A stretch of 64,000 nucleotides of DNA from Dyadobacter sp. CY261 (GCF_021440085.1 NZ_JAKCPW010000004.1:62001-126000); one strand, 5' to 3'; shown: positions 17,727 through 27,308, counted from the first letter of the stretch. The notes: generated from the sequence alone by a model not told the origin. A program made the numbers and translations.

Positions 17727-19325
17727 TTATTTATAATTATACAAAATCTCCTTCAAACTCTCCAAACTATCCGCCTCATCGGCCTTTTTGTCCTTACGCC
17801 ACCTTAGAATACGTGGGAACCTCACTGCAATTCCAGATTTATGTCGCGAAGATTCATTGATCCCTTCAAAGCCAATCTCAAAAACCAGCTCCGGTTTTAC
17901 CGTCCGGACGGGGCCGAATTTTTCAAGGACATTGCGTTTGATAAAATAATCTACCTGGCCGATTTCAACGTCGGTAAGGCCGGAATAGGCTTTGGCGAAC
18001 GGAACGAGCTTGCCGTCTTCACCCCAGACAGCAAAGGTGTAGTCGGTAAAAAGTTCTGCGCGGCGGCCGGAGCCTTTTTGGGCGTAAATGAGCACGGCGT
18101 CGACGCTTAATGGATCGATTTTCCATTTCCACCAGTCACCTTTCTTCCGGCCGACCTGATAGGTACTCGCCTTGCGCTTGATCATGAAGCCCTCCGCAAT
18201 ATGCTCGCGGGACAACGGATGAAGGTCCCGCAACTCCTGCCAATCTTTGAAATTGATCAATGGTGAAAGGTTGAAATGTAACTGCGCTGGTACATTCGCA
18301 TGGATTGTTTCCAGTTGAATGCGACGTTGTTCCTGCGTCAATCCGCGGATATCGACGCCGTTTGCTTCCAGAATGTCGTAAGCCAGAAATGCAACCGGTG
18401 CTTCTTCCAGCACTTTTTTAGAGAGATTTTTACGTCCAATGCGGGTTTGCAGCACATTGAAAGGCATCGGACGGCCGTCGGCATAAGTCACAATTTCGCC
18501 GTCGAGTACAGTTCCATCAGGCAAAACATCACTCAGGAAATGCAGTTCGGGGAATTTTTCGGTGGATAGTTCCTCCCCTCTCGTCCAGATAAACAGCTCG
18601 TTGTGCCTGTAAATGATCTGCGAACGGATGCCATCCCATTTCCATTCTGCAAACCAGTCCTCCGGCTCGCCCAATCCCGAAACGTCGCCTTCGATCGGAT
18701 AGGCGAGGAAAAACGGGTAAGGCCGGGACGCATTATCGTTTTCTCCCTTGTCGAGAATTAGCTGTTCGAATGTCGTTTCGAGCGGGTCCCACTGGCCCAT
18801 GACCCGGTGTGCGATCACATTCGAATCCGTTTCGGTGGCTTCGGCGAGGGCGCGTACAACGAGCGTCTGCGAAACACCGATCCTGAAACTACCCATGAGC
18901 AGCTTGTTGAACACGAATGTCTCGTGCTGGGAAAGCTGCATCCAGGCTTGCAAAATATGGTCGTGCTTTTCCTCGTCCGTCATTCCGGGCAGCATTCCGA
19001 GGTAGTGGAACCATTCGGAAAGCGATTTATCAGAACCGCCGGTACTCGTGCGCGGCAGGAGCAGCGAAATCGTTTCACCCAAATCCCCCACGCTGTGGTA
19101 GCTTTCCTGGAAAAGCCACATCGGCACGCCTGCTTCTTCTGCGGCCCACTCTTTGACCTGCGTCCGGTTTACTTTGAAGGACGGTCGGCGGCCGGTAAAC
19201 AACGTCAGTGCCCACAGTTTGTCGTTGTCGGAGGCCGTCAGAAAGTAATTTTTAAGTAGTTCGACTTTCGCGTTCGTCTTGTTCGTGCGGTCGAGGTTCA
19301 TGAATAGTTCTGCAAACTGTTTCAT
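17727..19325 (-). CDS. ATP-dependent DNA ligase of the LDR cluster
   Basis: A 532-residue ligase with an N-terminal helical domain (1-200), then the adenylation domain whose nucleophile is Lys229 in EWKWDGIR. Further motifs are WTRGEELS, LDGEIVTY, FLAYDILE, EGFMIKR and WWKWKID, and the C-terminal OB domain follows. The match is to the cisplatin-damage-response/LDR type ligase, not to NAD-dependent LigA. The start ATG overlaps the exonuclease stop by four bases. It would seal nicks left by the neighbouring nuclease and helicase. Confidence 0.95.
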   Translation of the reverse strand: MKQFAELFMNLDRTNKTNAKVELLKNYFLTASDNDKLWALTLFTGRRPSFKVNRTQVKEWAAEEAGVPMWLFQESYHSVGDLGETISLLLPRTSTGGSDKSLSEWFHYLGMLPGMTDEEKHDHILQAWMQLSQHETFVFNKLLMGSFRIGVSQTLVVRALAEATETDSNVIAHRVMGQWDPLETTFEQLILDKGENDNASRPYPFFLAYPIEGDVSGLGEPEDWFAEWKWDGIRSQIIYRHNELFIWTRGEELSTEKFPELHFLSDVLPDGTVLDGEIVTYADGRPMPFNVLQTRIGRKNLSKKVLEEAPVAFLAYDILEANGVDIRGLTQEQRRIQLETIHANVPAQLHFNLSPLINFKDWQELRDLHPLSREHIAEGFMIKRKASTYQVGRKKGDWWKWKIDPLSVDAVLIYAQKGSGRRAELFTDYTFAVWGEDGKLVPFAKAYSGLTDVEIGQVDYFIKRNVLEKFGPVRTVKPELVFEIGFEGINESSRHKSGIAVRFPRILRWRKDKKADEADSLESLKEILYNYK

Positions 19326-20431
19326 AGCGCGGCACCGGTTTTATCCTCATTAACCTCTCCATCCAGCTCTCGCTTATGCTCCTGATAAGCATCCAGGCCA
19401 GCCGCCGCATCCTGCACGGTTTCTTCTTCCTCATTCTCATCCTCATTGCCATACATCGTACTTACCTCGGCGGCTTCAATGCCATTTTCATTGAGCCAGC
19501 GGGAATAAATGCTCGTATAACCGTGGGTCACATACACCTTTTCAGCACCGGATTCCCTGACGGCCCGGTTAAGGTCGGGCCAGTCCACATGGTCGCTCAA
19601 CACGAACCCCTGATCCACCGCGCGGCGGTTTTTGGCGCCTCTCAATGCCATCCAGCCCGAACAATACCCGACGGAATAAGGCGCAAATTTTTTGATCCAG
19701 GTCGTACCATCGGCCGAAGGAGGCGCGAGCACCAGTGCGCCCTTGAATAGCTTTCTGTCTGTCTCTTTGGTCACCAGGGTAAGTTCGGGCAAATCAAAAC
19801 CCGCTTCCCGCAGCCGCTCATTCACCGTATAAATAGCCCCATGCGCATAAAGCACCGAATCCTGCAAGTGGATATTCTTCAAAATTCGCTGCATTTTCCC
19901 CAACGAGTAGCCCATGAGCACGCTGGCTTTCCCATCGGCCCGGTTTTGCGCCCACCAGTTGTCGATTTCAGACATGACCTGCTGCTGGGGCTGCCATTTG
20001 TAAATGGGTAATCCAAACGTGGATTCGGTAATGAACACATTGCATTTGACGGGCTCGTAGGGCGTTGCGAAATGATCGTCTTCGAGCTTGTAGTCGCCGC
20101 TGGCCACCCAAACCTCGCCCTGGTATTCGACCCGCACCTGCGCTGAGCCGACAATGTGCCCGGCCGGGTGAAGGGAGAATTTGACGCCATTGATCATAAA
20201 TTTTTCCCCATACTGCACCGTTTGCAGGTTAATATCCTGCCCAAGCCGCAACCGGAGAATAGGCTCGCTGTCTTTGTGTGCAAGGTAATGCTGGCTTCCC
20301 CAGCGCGCGTGGTCGCTGTGCGCGTGTGTGATGATCGCTCGGCCAACAGGAATCCACGGATCGATATGGACGTCGGCAACGGCACAGTATATACTTTTTC
20401 CGGTAAACTGTAAGAGTGGCTGTTTTGGCAT
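19322..20431 (-). CDS. Ligase-associated MBL-fold exonuclease
   Basis: A 369-residue metallo-beta-lactamase-fold nuclease of the beta-CASP/SNM1-like group. The metal motif is THAHSDHARWG (His36, His38, Asp40, His41), followed by HPAGHIVGSAQV and the ASGDYK motif, with YVTHG near the C-terminus. The last about 35 residues are acidic (NEDENEEEETVQ) and look disordered. It is the first gene of the LDR operon and overlaps the ligase by four bases. Homologues are manganese-dependent DNA nucleases. Confidence 0.92.
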   Translation of the reverse strand: MPKQPLLQFTGKSIYCAVADVHIDPWIPVGRAIITHAHSDHARWGSQHYLAHKDSEPILRLRLGQDINLQTVQYGEKFMINGVKFSLHPAGHIVGSAQVRVEYQGEVWVASGDYKLEDDHFATPYEPVKCNVFITESTFGLPIYKWQPQQQVMSEIDNWWAQNRADGKASVLMGYSLGKMQRILKNIHLQDSVLYAHGAIYTVNERLREAGFDLPELTLVTKETDRKLFKGALVLAPPSADGTTWIKKFAPYSVGYCSGWMALRGAKNRRAVDQGFVLSDHVDWPDLNRAVRESGAEKVYVTHGYTSIYSRWLNENGIEAAEVSTMYGNEDENEEEETVQDAAAGLDAYQEHKRELDGEVNEDKTGAAL

Positions 20432-20445
20432 AATAGGGAATTTAT

Positions 20446-20453
20446 CAAAAGTA
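20446..20453 (-). promoter_or_regulatory. Possible -7 box for the LDR operon
   Basis: On the minus strand TACTTTTG matches TAnnTTTG, 14 bp before the exonuclease ATG at 20431, which would give a very short leader. No clear -33 element. Confidence 0.3.
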
Positions 20454-20589
20454 TGCCAAACGACATGGGCCTGCCGCTAAAAAGAGAGCTTGTTGCTAAC
20501 ACACTAGCGCTTTGGAAATTTATTGGTAATTTGAGTGTTACTTTGTTTGAAATCGTTCGTATTAAGATTGGATAAACTAATACAACACT

Positions 20590-20988
20590 ATGGAACAATT
20601 GGAGCAATACGATCTTTCCCTTACACCGGCGCAGGAAGCAGAGCGATATCTCGAAAATGCAAGACAGATCCTGACCAAGAAAGCTGGCAAGAGAGATGGA
20701 CTATATGCGGATATTAAGTATGTAAAAATGGCCGCAGGCACCGCTTATTCGGCGTCATTGCTTATTTTGGATGAATATCTGAGGCGCAAAGAGGGTATTC
20801 ATTTCACAAAACCTAAAAGCATTGAAGATTACACCAGTCGGCTTCGCAAGCATAATAAGAAGTTGCTGACGTTGCTCACCGACGTTTATGACGAACTCCA
20901 TTTAGCAGGATATTATCATGGAACCCGCTCCGTCAATACGATCCAGACAGGATTAGAAAATGTCAGGCAAATGCTAACCTACATTTAG
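20590..20988 (+). CDS. DUF5618-like all-helical protein
   Basis: A 132-residue soluble protein predicted to be entirely helical. The segment AERYLENARQILTKKAGKRD followed by YVKMAAGTAYSASLLILDEYL resembles DUF5618 proteins of Bacteroidota, which look like HEPN-type helical bundles. I do not see an Rx4-6H RNase motif, so a ribonuclease role is not supported. It stands alone between the LDR operon (divergent) and the importer operon, with a short AT-rich promoter region upstream. Confidence 0.6.
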   Translation: MEQLEQYDLSLTPAQEAERYLENARQILTKKAGKRDGLYADIKYVKMAAGTAYSASLLILDEYLRRKEGIHFTKPKSIEDYTSRLRKHNKKLLTLLTDVYDELHLAGYYHGTRSVNTIQTGLENVRQMLTYI

Positions 20989-21060
20989 TTTAAAATAACA
21001 CCCAAGTAACGATAAGGGAAGGTTTTTCTTAATTTTGATGATCCAATCATTCTTCCCGAC

Positions 21061-22236
21061 ATGCTCATACGCCCTTTTCTGATTATCCTCTTTTTGTTGC
21101 TCTTGCAGGGTTGCGACAGATCCCGTCAAAATCAGGAACATAAGGAGGCGGGCAGCCATTCAGAAGCAGGCACTTCGTTTCAGACCACCGAAATCCATCA
21201 CGCGAGAGGGTTTAATATTCAATATTTCAAAGATTTCAAACTCGTCAGCATTATCAATCCGTTCGGCGGGAATGGCGATACTTTGCAATATATACTGCAA
21301 CGGCCCGGCGCAAAGGCACCGGAGGGTTATCCTCGCGCGCAGCGGATCGAAATTCCTGTCAAATCCCTGGCGGTCATGTCCTCGATGCATGTTGGCTTGC
21401 TGGGCTTTCTCGACTCTGAAAATGTGTTGACGGGGCTGGGCAGTTTGCAGTATGTGTATGCTCCGAAGGTCATCGAGATGATTAAGGCGGGGAAGGTTGT
21501 CGGTGTAGGGCGCGACCAGGGACTTAATGATGAGAAACTGATTGAAATGCAGCCCGGTGTGGTGATGACGGTCGGTAATCCCGGCGGCAAGATGGACCAT
21601 TACCAGGTGCTGAAAGAAGCTGGCATTCCCGTATTGATCAATTCTGAATGGGTGGAACAAACGCCGCTGGCGAGGGCCGAATGGGTAAAACTAATGGCCG
21701 CGCTGCTCGACAAGGAAGCACTCGTGAATGAAAAGTTCGGAAAGGTTGAATCGGAATACCAACGCCTGGCGACTCTGGCGCAGAAAGCGACGAAAAAACC
21801 CACCGTATTGTCCGGATTGAACACCAAAGATGCCTGGTTCCTGCCGGGCGGCAATAGCTACATGGCGCGGTTTTTCAGGGATGCAGGGGCGGATTATCCC
21901 TGGAACGAAAGGCCGGAAACCGGCAGCCTTCCGCTAAGCTTCGAAGCCGTTTACCCCTTTGCATTGAAGGCGGATTACTGGCTCAATGTTGGTTTTGACA
22001 GCCATGATACCCGAAAAAGCATCATAACCCAAGATGCGCGCTATGCTGATTTCAATGCGATGCGCGGCGGTAAAGTGTACAGCTACAACCGGCTTGTAAG
22101 CGATCAGGGTTCCAACGACTTTTTCGAATCAGGCAGCGTGAACCCGCACACGGTATTGGCTGATATGATCCATATTTTCCATCCCGATTTGCTCCCTAAC
22201 CATCAGCTTGTGTACTATAAACAGCTTCCGGAATGA
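21061..22236 (+). CDS. ABC importer substrate-binding lipoprotein (FepB/BtuF-like)
   Basis: A 391-residue periplasmic-binding lipoprotein. The signal sequence ends in LLLLQGC, a lipobox, so the protein is membrane-anchored. The Fe-siderophore/B12 binding domain has VKSLAVMSSMHVGLLGFL, then MIKAGKVVGVGRDQGLNDEKL and QPGVVMTVGN. The C-lobe includes RGGKVYSYNRL. The first gene of a three-gene importer whose stops and starts all overlap by four bases. The cargo (haem, cobalamin or siderophore) is not determinable here; no cobalamin riboswitch is visible in the 72 bp leader. Confidence 0.9.
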   Translation: MLIRPFLIILFLLLLQGCDRSRQNQEHKEAGSHSEAGTSFQTTEIHHARGFNIQYFKDFKLVSIINPFGGNGDTLQYILQRPGAKAPEGYPRAQRIEIPVKSLAVMSSMHVGLLGFLDSENVLTGLGSLQYVYAPKVIEMIKAGKVVGVGRDQGLNDEKLIEMQPGVVMTVGNPGGKMDHYQVLKEAGIPVLINSEWVEQTPLARAEWVKLMAALLDKEALVNEKFGKVESEYQRLATLAQKATKKPTVLSGLNTKDAWFLPGGNSYMARFFRDAGADYPWNERPETGSLPLSFEAVYPFALKADYWLNVGFDSHDTRKSIITQDARYADFNAMRGGKVYSYNRLVSDQGSNDFFESGSVNPHTVLADMIHIFHPDLLPNHQLVYYKQLPE

Positions 22237-23285
22237 TACAGCCGTTTCATAACAGAAGCTGGGTATTCGTCTTGTTGGGCATTCTGGCCATTGCATTGTT
22301 TTGCCTGGACATTATGCTGGGCTCGGTGGCCATCCCATTCAAAGAAGTTTTCCGGATCGTCACAACGGGCGAGTCGGAAAACCGCGCATGGTTATTCATC
22401 ATTGAAAAAATACGATTACCCAAATCCGTCACGGCCGTTCTGGTTGGATGTGCGCTGTCCGTCAGTGGGATGCAAATGCAAACGTTGTTCCGAAATCCAC
22501 TGGCCGGGCCGGCAGAACTGGGCATTACCGCAGGGGCTGGTTTGGGCGTCGCGGCTGTGATGCTCGCAGGTGGCAGCAGCGCGAGTATGTACGCGATCAG
22601 TCAGTTGGGCATTACCGGCAGCTGGCTCATAATCGGCATGGCTTCGCTGGGTTCTGCATCTGTTTTAGCATTAATCGTCCTCATTGCCGGGCGCATACAC
22701 GACAACGTGATCCTGCTGATCGTCGGCGTGATGATCGGCACTATAACACTTTCGATCATTAGCATCTGGCAATATTTCAGCCAGCCGGAGCAATTACAGG
22801 AATACATCATGTGGACTTTCGGGTCATTGGGTGGTGTTACCGGCTACCATCTATATGTACTAACAGCCGTGGTGGTAATCGGTCTGTTGCTTGCTTTTGC
22901 TTCTTCCAAATCCCTGAATGCATTGCTGCTGGGTAAAAATTATGCAAGAAGCATGGGACTCTCCGTCGGTCGCACCCGGTTGCTGATCATGCTGAGCACA
23001 AGCCTGCTCACCGGCAGCGTGACGGCCTTCTGCGGGCCAATAGGCTTTGTAGGCATTGCCATTCCACACATAACCCGCTCACTTCTGGGCACATCCAACC
23101 ACCGGATACTCATTCCGGCCACTTGCCTGACGGGAACTGTGCTATTGTTGGTCTGCGACGTTATTGCCCAGCTTCCCGGAACGCAAACCGTCATTCCGAT
23201 CAACATTGTAACTTCCCTGCTCGGCGCACCAGTCGTGATCTGGATCATTATCCGGCGCAATAACCTTCGTTCCACATTTTCATGA
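22233..23285 (+). CDS. FecCD/BtuC-family ABC permease
   Basis: A 350-residue permease with about ten hydrophobic segments. Family motifs are RLPKSVTAVLVGCALSVSG, then NPLAGPAELGITAGAGLG, and AFCGPIGFVGIAIPHITR near the end, which contacts the ATPase. It overlaps the genes on both sides by ATGA, showing tight co-expression of binding protein, permease and ATPase. Confidence 0.95.
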   Translation: MIQPFHNRSWVFVLLGILAIALFCLDIMLGSVAIPFKEVFRIVTTGESENRAWLFIIEKIRLPKSVTAVLVGCALSVSGMQMQTLFRNPLAGPAELGITAGAGLGVAAVMLAGGSSASMYAISQLGITGSWLIIGMASLGSASVLALIVLIAGRIHDNVILLIVGVMIGTITLSIISIWQYFSQPEQLQEYIMWTFGSLGGVTGYHLYVLTAVVVIGLLLAFASSKSLNALLLGKNYARSMGLSVGRTRLLIMLSTSLLTGSVTAFCGPIGFVGIAIPHITRSLLGTSNHRILIPATCLTGTVLLLVCDVIAQLPGTQTVIPINIVTSLLGAPVVIWIIIRRNNLRSTFS

Positions 23286-24319
23286 AAGCGTCTTCCGCAA
23301 TACTCGAAACCCGTGCATTGGCTATCGGATACCGCTCATCGGGCAACGAGCGAACGGTTGCTTCGTATTTGAATGTACAGCTCCGGCCTGGCGACCTTGT
23401 TTGCCTGCTAGGCTCAAACGGAGCAGGAAAATCCACCTTAATGCGCACATTGAGTGGTTTACAGCCAGCCCTGGGAGGTGACATCAGCATCGGTAGCCGA
23501 CCAATAGGTTCGCTGAAACCCGTTGAACTTGCACAGCAACTCAGTCTGGTGCTGACCGACCGCGTCGACGCGGGTAACCTCACTGCACGGGAAGTTGTCG
23601 CGCTGGGCCGGACGCCCTATACCGGCTGGCTGGGCTCGCTCTCTGAAAATGATCACCGGGAAATTACCCGGAGCATTGAGCAAACGGGTATTCAACCGTT
23701 GCTCGACCGGCCTATGCACCAGCTTAGCGACGGTGAAAGGCAAAAGGTAATGCTCGCCCGTGCACTCGCACAAGACACGCCGCTGATCCTCTTAGACGAA
23801 CCAACAGCCCATCTCGACCTGCCCAACCGCGTGGAAATGATGCGGCTCCTGCACACACTCGCCCGCCATGCACGCAAAGCCATTCTGCTAAGCACCCACG
23901 AACTGGACCTCGCATTGCAAACCGCCGACGAGCTCTGGCTGATGCACGCCGACGGCACATTGCTAACCGGCTTGCCAGAAGATTTGGTGCTCAATGGCTC
24001 TTTCGAAAAGACTTTCGCACGTAATGGTTTCTCCTTCGACCGCTTAACCGGTACTTTCACGATCCATCAACCCGCGGCGCCTGCCAACATCTACATCGAA
24101 GGCCCGGAACGGCTGGTATTCTGGGCGAAACGGGCGCTTATGAGGGAAGGCTTGGGCATCAGCAAATACCGCAACGCGCCATGTCGCATAAGCGTTGTTG
24201 ATAATGATAATGGGTTCGAAGCCGAAATTAGCTTTGAAAATCATTCGCTGAAAGTATCGTCGGTTCAGGCGCTTTTAATGCAATTATGCGTGTTCTTCCC
24301 AGAACCGGATCATTTCTAA
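23282..24319 (+). CDS. ABC importer ATPase (FecE/BtuD-like) with C-terminal extension
   Basis: A 345-residue ATPase. Walker A is GSNGAGKST (about residue 43-51), the signature is LSDGERQKVMLARAL, Walker B is LILLDEPTAHLD, and the switch His is in LLSTHELD. FecE-type ATPases are usually 250-270 residues; here about 85 extra residues follow (after FTIHQPA), including RLVFWAKRALMREGLG and a region of beta character. The extension could be a regulatory domain. It overlaps the permease by four bases and ends the importer operon. Confidence 0.93.
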   Translation: MKASSAILETRALAIGYRSSGNERTVASYLNVQLRPGDLVCLLGSNGAGKSTLMRTLSGLQPALGGDISIGSRPIGSLKPVELAQQLSLVLTDRVDAGNLTAREVVALGRTPYTGWLGSLSENDHREITRSIEQTGIQPLLDRPMHQLSDGERQKVMLARALAQDTPLILLDEPTAHLDLPNRVEMMRLLHTLARHARKAILLSTHELDLALQTADELWLMHADGTLLTGLPEDLVLNGSFEKTFARNGFSFDRLTGTFTIHQPAAPANIYIEGPERLVFWAKRALMREGLGISKYRNAPCRISVVDNDNGFEAEISFENHSLKVSSVQALLMQLCVFFPEPDHF

Positions 24320-24560
24320 CTTCGGAACTAACCCGATTCTTAGCAAGAAATAGTCCTTTATACCACAAGTGGCCCACTACTCCGGGGCGGCCATTAGCCG
24401 GACAAGGAAGTTTTTTCAGAAAGGGTAAACGCACTCAATCCCCAAAAAATCGGTTTTGAGTTTACCGAGGCCAGTTATTACTAGGCCTGCCAATTTTGCT
24501 CCGAAAAGCTAGTCGTGTTTTTGGACACGTAATGGACAGAAACCGTGATTGATTGTTATT

Positions 24561-24959
24561 ATGTTTAAGAATAAAAAAAATCTGTTGCTGCTGATACTCG
24601 CGGCCATTATTGGGTACATAGTGTACGATTCCACATCGCAGCCGACAGTCGACGATCTTCCCGGCGGGTTCCGCGAAGTCGCCATGTACCGGAACGAGAA
24701 CAATACCGGGCCAATCGTCAGGGTGTATGCGGTAACCGTCGAGGATACGCTTTCAAAGGACATGGCCCAATACGGGGATCTCATGCCGTACACCAAATAT
24801 GGCTCCACGACCGTATACTTTTTTAATGCGGCAAAGGCGTTCCCAAGTACGCTCACAGCGACCGAACCGCATTTCGACGCTCAATTTTCAGCCAACTGCC
24901 TTGCTATGTACCGGAAGGACGCCAATGGACAGGTTTCATTGGCAAAAGGGCCTTTTTGA
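24561..24959 (+). CDS. Small membrane-anchored protein of unknown function
   Basis: Starting at the ATG 24561 gives about 132 residues. The N-terminus is basic then hydrophobic (MFKNKKNLLLLILAAIIGYI), a signal anchor; the rest would face the periplasm. No family is recognised. A gene-poor stretch of about 240 bp precedes it, and the next operon starts 52 bp later on the same strand. Confidence 0.55.
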   Translation: MFKNKKNLLLLILAAIIGYIVYDSTSQPTVDDLPGGFREVAMYRNENNTGPIVRVYAVTVEDTLSKDMAQYGDLMPYTKYGSTTVYFFNAAKAFPSTLTATEPHFDAQFSANCLAMYRKDANGQVSLAKGPF

Positions 24960-25011
24960 GCCAGTGGCAATTATCTTTACCGACTATTTTTTAAATAAAT
25001 ACTAAAAATAA

Positions 25012-25413
25012 ATGACTGCTCTAGAAACCGTCCAGCAATACTACGAGGCCTTCAATGCGAAAAACTGGGAAGGCATGCTGGCCCTGCTGCACCCCGAAGT
25101 ACGGCACGAGGCCAACCAAGGAGAAGTCCGCCTGGGTCTTGAAAAATTCACTGCATTCCTACAAAAAATGGATGAAACCTACGAGGAAACACTCACTGAC
25201 ATGGTGTTTTTCAGCGAGCCGGAGGACAAGCGCGTGGCTGTGGAGTTTATCGTAAACGGTATTTACAAACAAACAGAAGAAGGCCTTCCCGAGGCGCACG
25301 GTCAATCCTATGTGCTGCCAGCCGGTGCATTTCTGGAAGTGACCGAGGGCAAGATCAGCCGGGTAACCACTTACTACAACCTGCCGCTCTGGATTGAGCT
25401 CGTTTCAAAATGA
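25012..25413 (+). CDS. SnoaL/NTF2-like ketosteroid-isomerase-related protein
   Basis: A 133-residue cone-fold protein. The start ETVQQYYEAFNAKNWEGML and the ending of short beta strands (GKISRVTTYYNLPLWIELV) are typical of SnoaL-like isomerase/ligand-binding folds. Catalytic role unknown. The stop overlaps the start of the GNAT gene (ATGA), and a nitrilase follows, so it is the first gene of a three-gene set. Confidence 0.85.
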   Translation: MTALETVQQYYEAFNAKNWEGMLALLHPEVRHEANQGEVRLGLEKFTAFLQKMDETYEETLTDMVFFSEPEDKRVAVEFIVNGIYKQTEEGLPEAHGQSYVLPAGAFLEVTEGKISRVTTYYNLPLWIELVSK

Positions 25414-26015
25414 TGACCGCGCAACTCACATTCATCAGCAAAACCGGTGCGGCCATTGCGGAGGTCTTCGACGACCTTGCGCAACTTCGCATTGCTGTTT
25501 TCAGGGATTATCCGTATTTGTACGAAGGCAGCGTGGACTATGAAAAAGGCTATTTGCAAACCTACCTGCAATCGGAGCGGTCTTTCCTGTTCGCGGTTTA
25601 TGACGGCGATCAAATGGTGGGTGCCTCCACCTGCATTCCGCTGGCAGACGAAACGGCCGAAGTAAGAAAGCCATTTGAGGATGCCGGTTTCGATATTGGA
25701 TCGATCTGCTATTTTGGAGAAAGCATTCTACTGCCGGCTTATCGCGGGATGGGCCTTGGCAACCGGTTTTTCGATGAACGGGAAGCGCACGCAAGAAGTT
25801 TTAAAGACTTTGAAATCTGCTGCTTCTGCTCTGTCGACCGAGGCGAACATCATCCATTGAAACCAGCCGACTACCGCCCCAACGACGCATTCTGGCTCAA
25901 AAGGGGTTACAAGAGAGAGGCCGTATTACAAAGTGTTATGGAATGGCCCGATTTAGGAGAAGCCGTTTACACACCCAAAACCATGATTTTCTGGACCAAG
26001 CGTCTCAACGACTGA
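25410..26015 (+). CDS. GNAT-family N-acetyltransferase
   Basis: A 201-residue acetyltransferase. The acetyl-CoA loop is in LLPAYRGMGLGNRFFDERE (R-G-M-G-L-G), with strand FAVYDGDQMVGASTCIPL before it. In many bacteria a GNAT domain is fused to a carbon-nitrogen hydrolase; here the two are separate adjacent genes three bases apart, after a SnoaL-like gene. This suggests that the acetyltransferase and hydrolase act on the same amine or amide compound (inference). Confidence 0.85.
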   Translation: MMTAQLTFISKTGAAIAEVFDDLAQLRIAVFRDYPYLYEGSVDYEKGYLQTYLQSERSFLFAVYDGDQMVGASTCIPLADETAEVRKPFEDAGFDIGSICYFGESILLPAYRGMGLGNRFFDEREAHARSFKDFEICCFCSVDRGEHHPLKPADYRPNDAFWLKRGYKREAVLQSVMEWPDLGEAVYTPKTMIFWTKRLND

Positions 26016-26018
26016 TAC

Positions 26019-26924
26019 ATGATGCAGCAAGTAACCATTGCTTCGGCCCAATATCCTATTACCGAGCACGCCGATTTCCTATCGTGGCAACAGCACACCG
26101 AAAACTGGGTAACCGATGCCGCCAACCGCGATGCCGAGCTGCTGCTTTTCCCGGAATATGGGGCTATGGAGCTGGTAAGCATCTTTGAAACCGAAATCCG
26201 CAACGACATCCGCCGGCAAATCCATGGATTGAATGCATTGAAAGACGACTTTTGCGCTACTTTTGAAGCGCTTTCCCGGAAATGTGGCGTCATCATCGTT
26301 GCCCCGAGCATTCCCGTGATCGAAAGGGGCCGAAACCTGAACCGGACTTTTGTATTTTCGCCAAACGGCTTAGCCGGCTATCAGGATAAATTTTTCATGA
26401 CCCGCTTCGAAAACGAACATTGGGGCGTCGAAAGCGCTCCAAAGCAACTCACCGTTTTTGAAGCTGCATGGGGACAATTCGGCATTCAGATCTGCTACGA
26501 CGTTGAATTCCCGCTCGGCGCACAAAAAATGTGCGAAGCCGGTGCTAAACTTATCCTCGCCCCAAGCTGCACCGAAACCATTCGCGGTGCCGCCCGCGTA
26601 CACATAGGCGCACGAGCGCGTGCGCTCGAAAACCAGGTCTACACCGTGGTTTCTCAAACCGTCGGAGAAGCTTTATGGTCTCCCGCCGTTGACATCAACT
26701 ATGGTTACGCGGCCTTCTACACTACCCCCGACAAAGACATGCCCGAAGAAGGCATCATCGCCTCCATGCCAGTGCAACAGGAGGGCTGGCTGGTTCAAAA
26801 GCTGGATTTCTCTCTTGTCGATGAAGCCAGAAACGACGGGCACGTGTTTAATTTTAAGGATCAGGCGCGCGTGGAGATGAGAATGGCGGGAGAGGAAATT
26901 TCTGTCATACACAGAACTACCTAG
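26019..26924 (+). CDS. Carbon-nitrogen hydrolase (nitrilase superfamily)
   Basis: A 301-residue amidase-type enzyme with the Glu-Lys-Cys triad: Glu46 in LLFPEYG, Lys124 in YQDKFFMTRFE, Cys159 in GIQICYDVEFP. The region RARALENQVYTVVS is also typical. Length fits a single-domain amidase, cytosolic. It follows the GNAT gene by three bases. The substrate is unknown; the YhcX-like GNAT-nitrilase fusions are the nearest analogy. Confidence 0.9.
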   Translation: MMQQVTIASAQYPITEHADFLSWQQHTENWVTDAANRDAELLLFPEYGAMELVSIFETEIRNDIRRQIHGLNALKDDFCATFEALSRKCGVIIVAPSIPVIERGRNLNRTFVFSPNGLAGYQDKFFMTRFENEHWGVESAPKQLTVFEAAWGQFGIQICYDVEFPLGAQKMCEAGAKLILAPSCTETIRGAARVHIGARARALENQVYTVVSQTVGEALWSPAVDINYGYAAFYTTPDKDMPEEGIIASMPVQQEGWLVQKLDFSLVDEARNDGHVFNFKDQARVEMRMAGEEISVIHRTT

Positions 26925-27308
26925 TCGCATAATAGCACGTTTCTAAGAAGCATTTTAAAAAGGAATATAACTTTAACGGCATCAATCCTTCGTACAAAAA
27001 TGTGTGCGCTGAATACGGAAAATTCATTTAGAAATAGTCTCATTAACATTAAAACAGATGCAAAAATAGTACGCGATAAGTGTAACTAATTCATAATCAG
27101 AAATATAAAATATATCTCGTAGCGTTAGAATGAGTTATTTCTATAATCAAATTAAATATTTCGCGAGACGCTTAAATATAGCTTTACAATAAGTCGTCTT
27201 CCAATTTTTTTCTCCGATAACAGCATTCTTATTTTTTCACAGTTTAACTATTTCAAGATCAAGGTGGTATATTAATGTATAGCAAAACGTTACTAAACTT
27301 CCTCTATC
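26925..27308. other. AT-rich intergenic region
   Basis: 384 bp without a gene, markedly AT-rich from about 26940 on. No hairpin terminator, RNA gene or repeat stood out. It probably holds the promoter of the T9SS cargo gene that starts at 27309. Confidence 0.6.

Noticed and set aside
20988..21061. Cobalamin riboswitch upstream of the importer
   Set aside because: The leader is only 72 bp and has no B12-box-like sequence, too short for the element.
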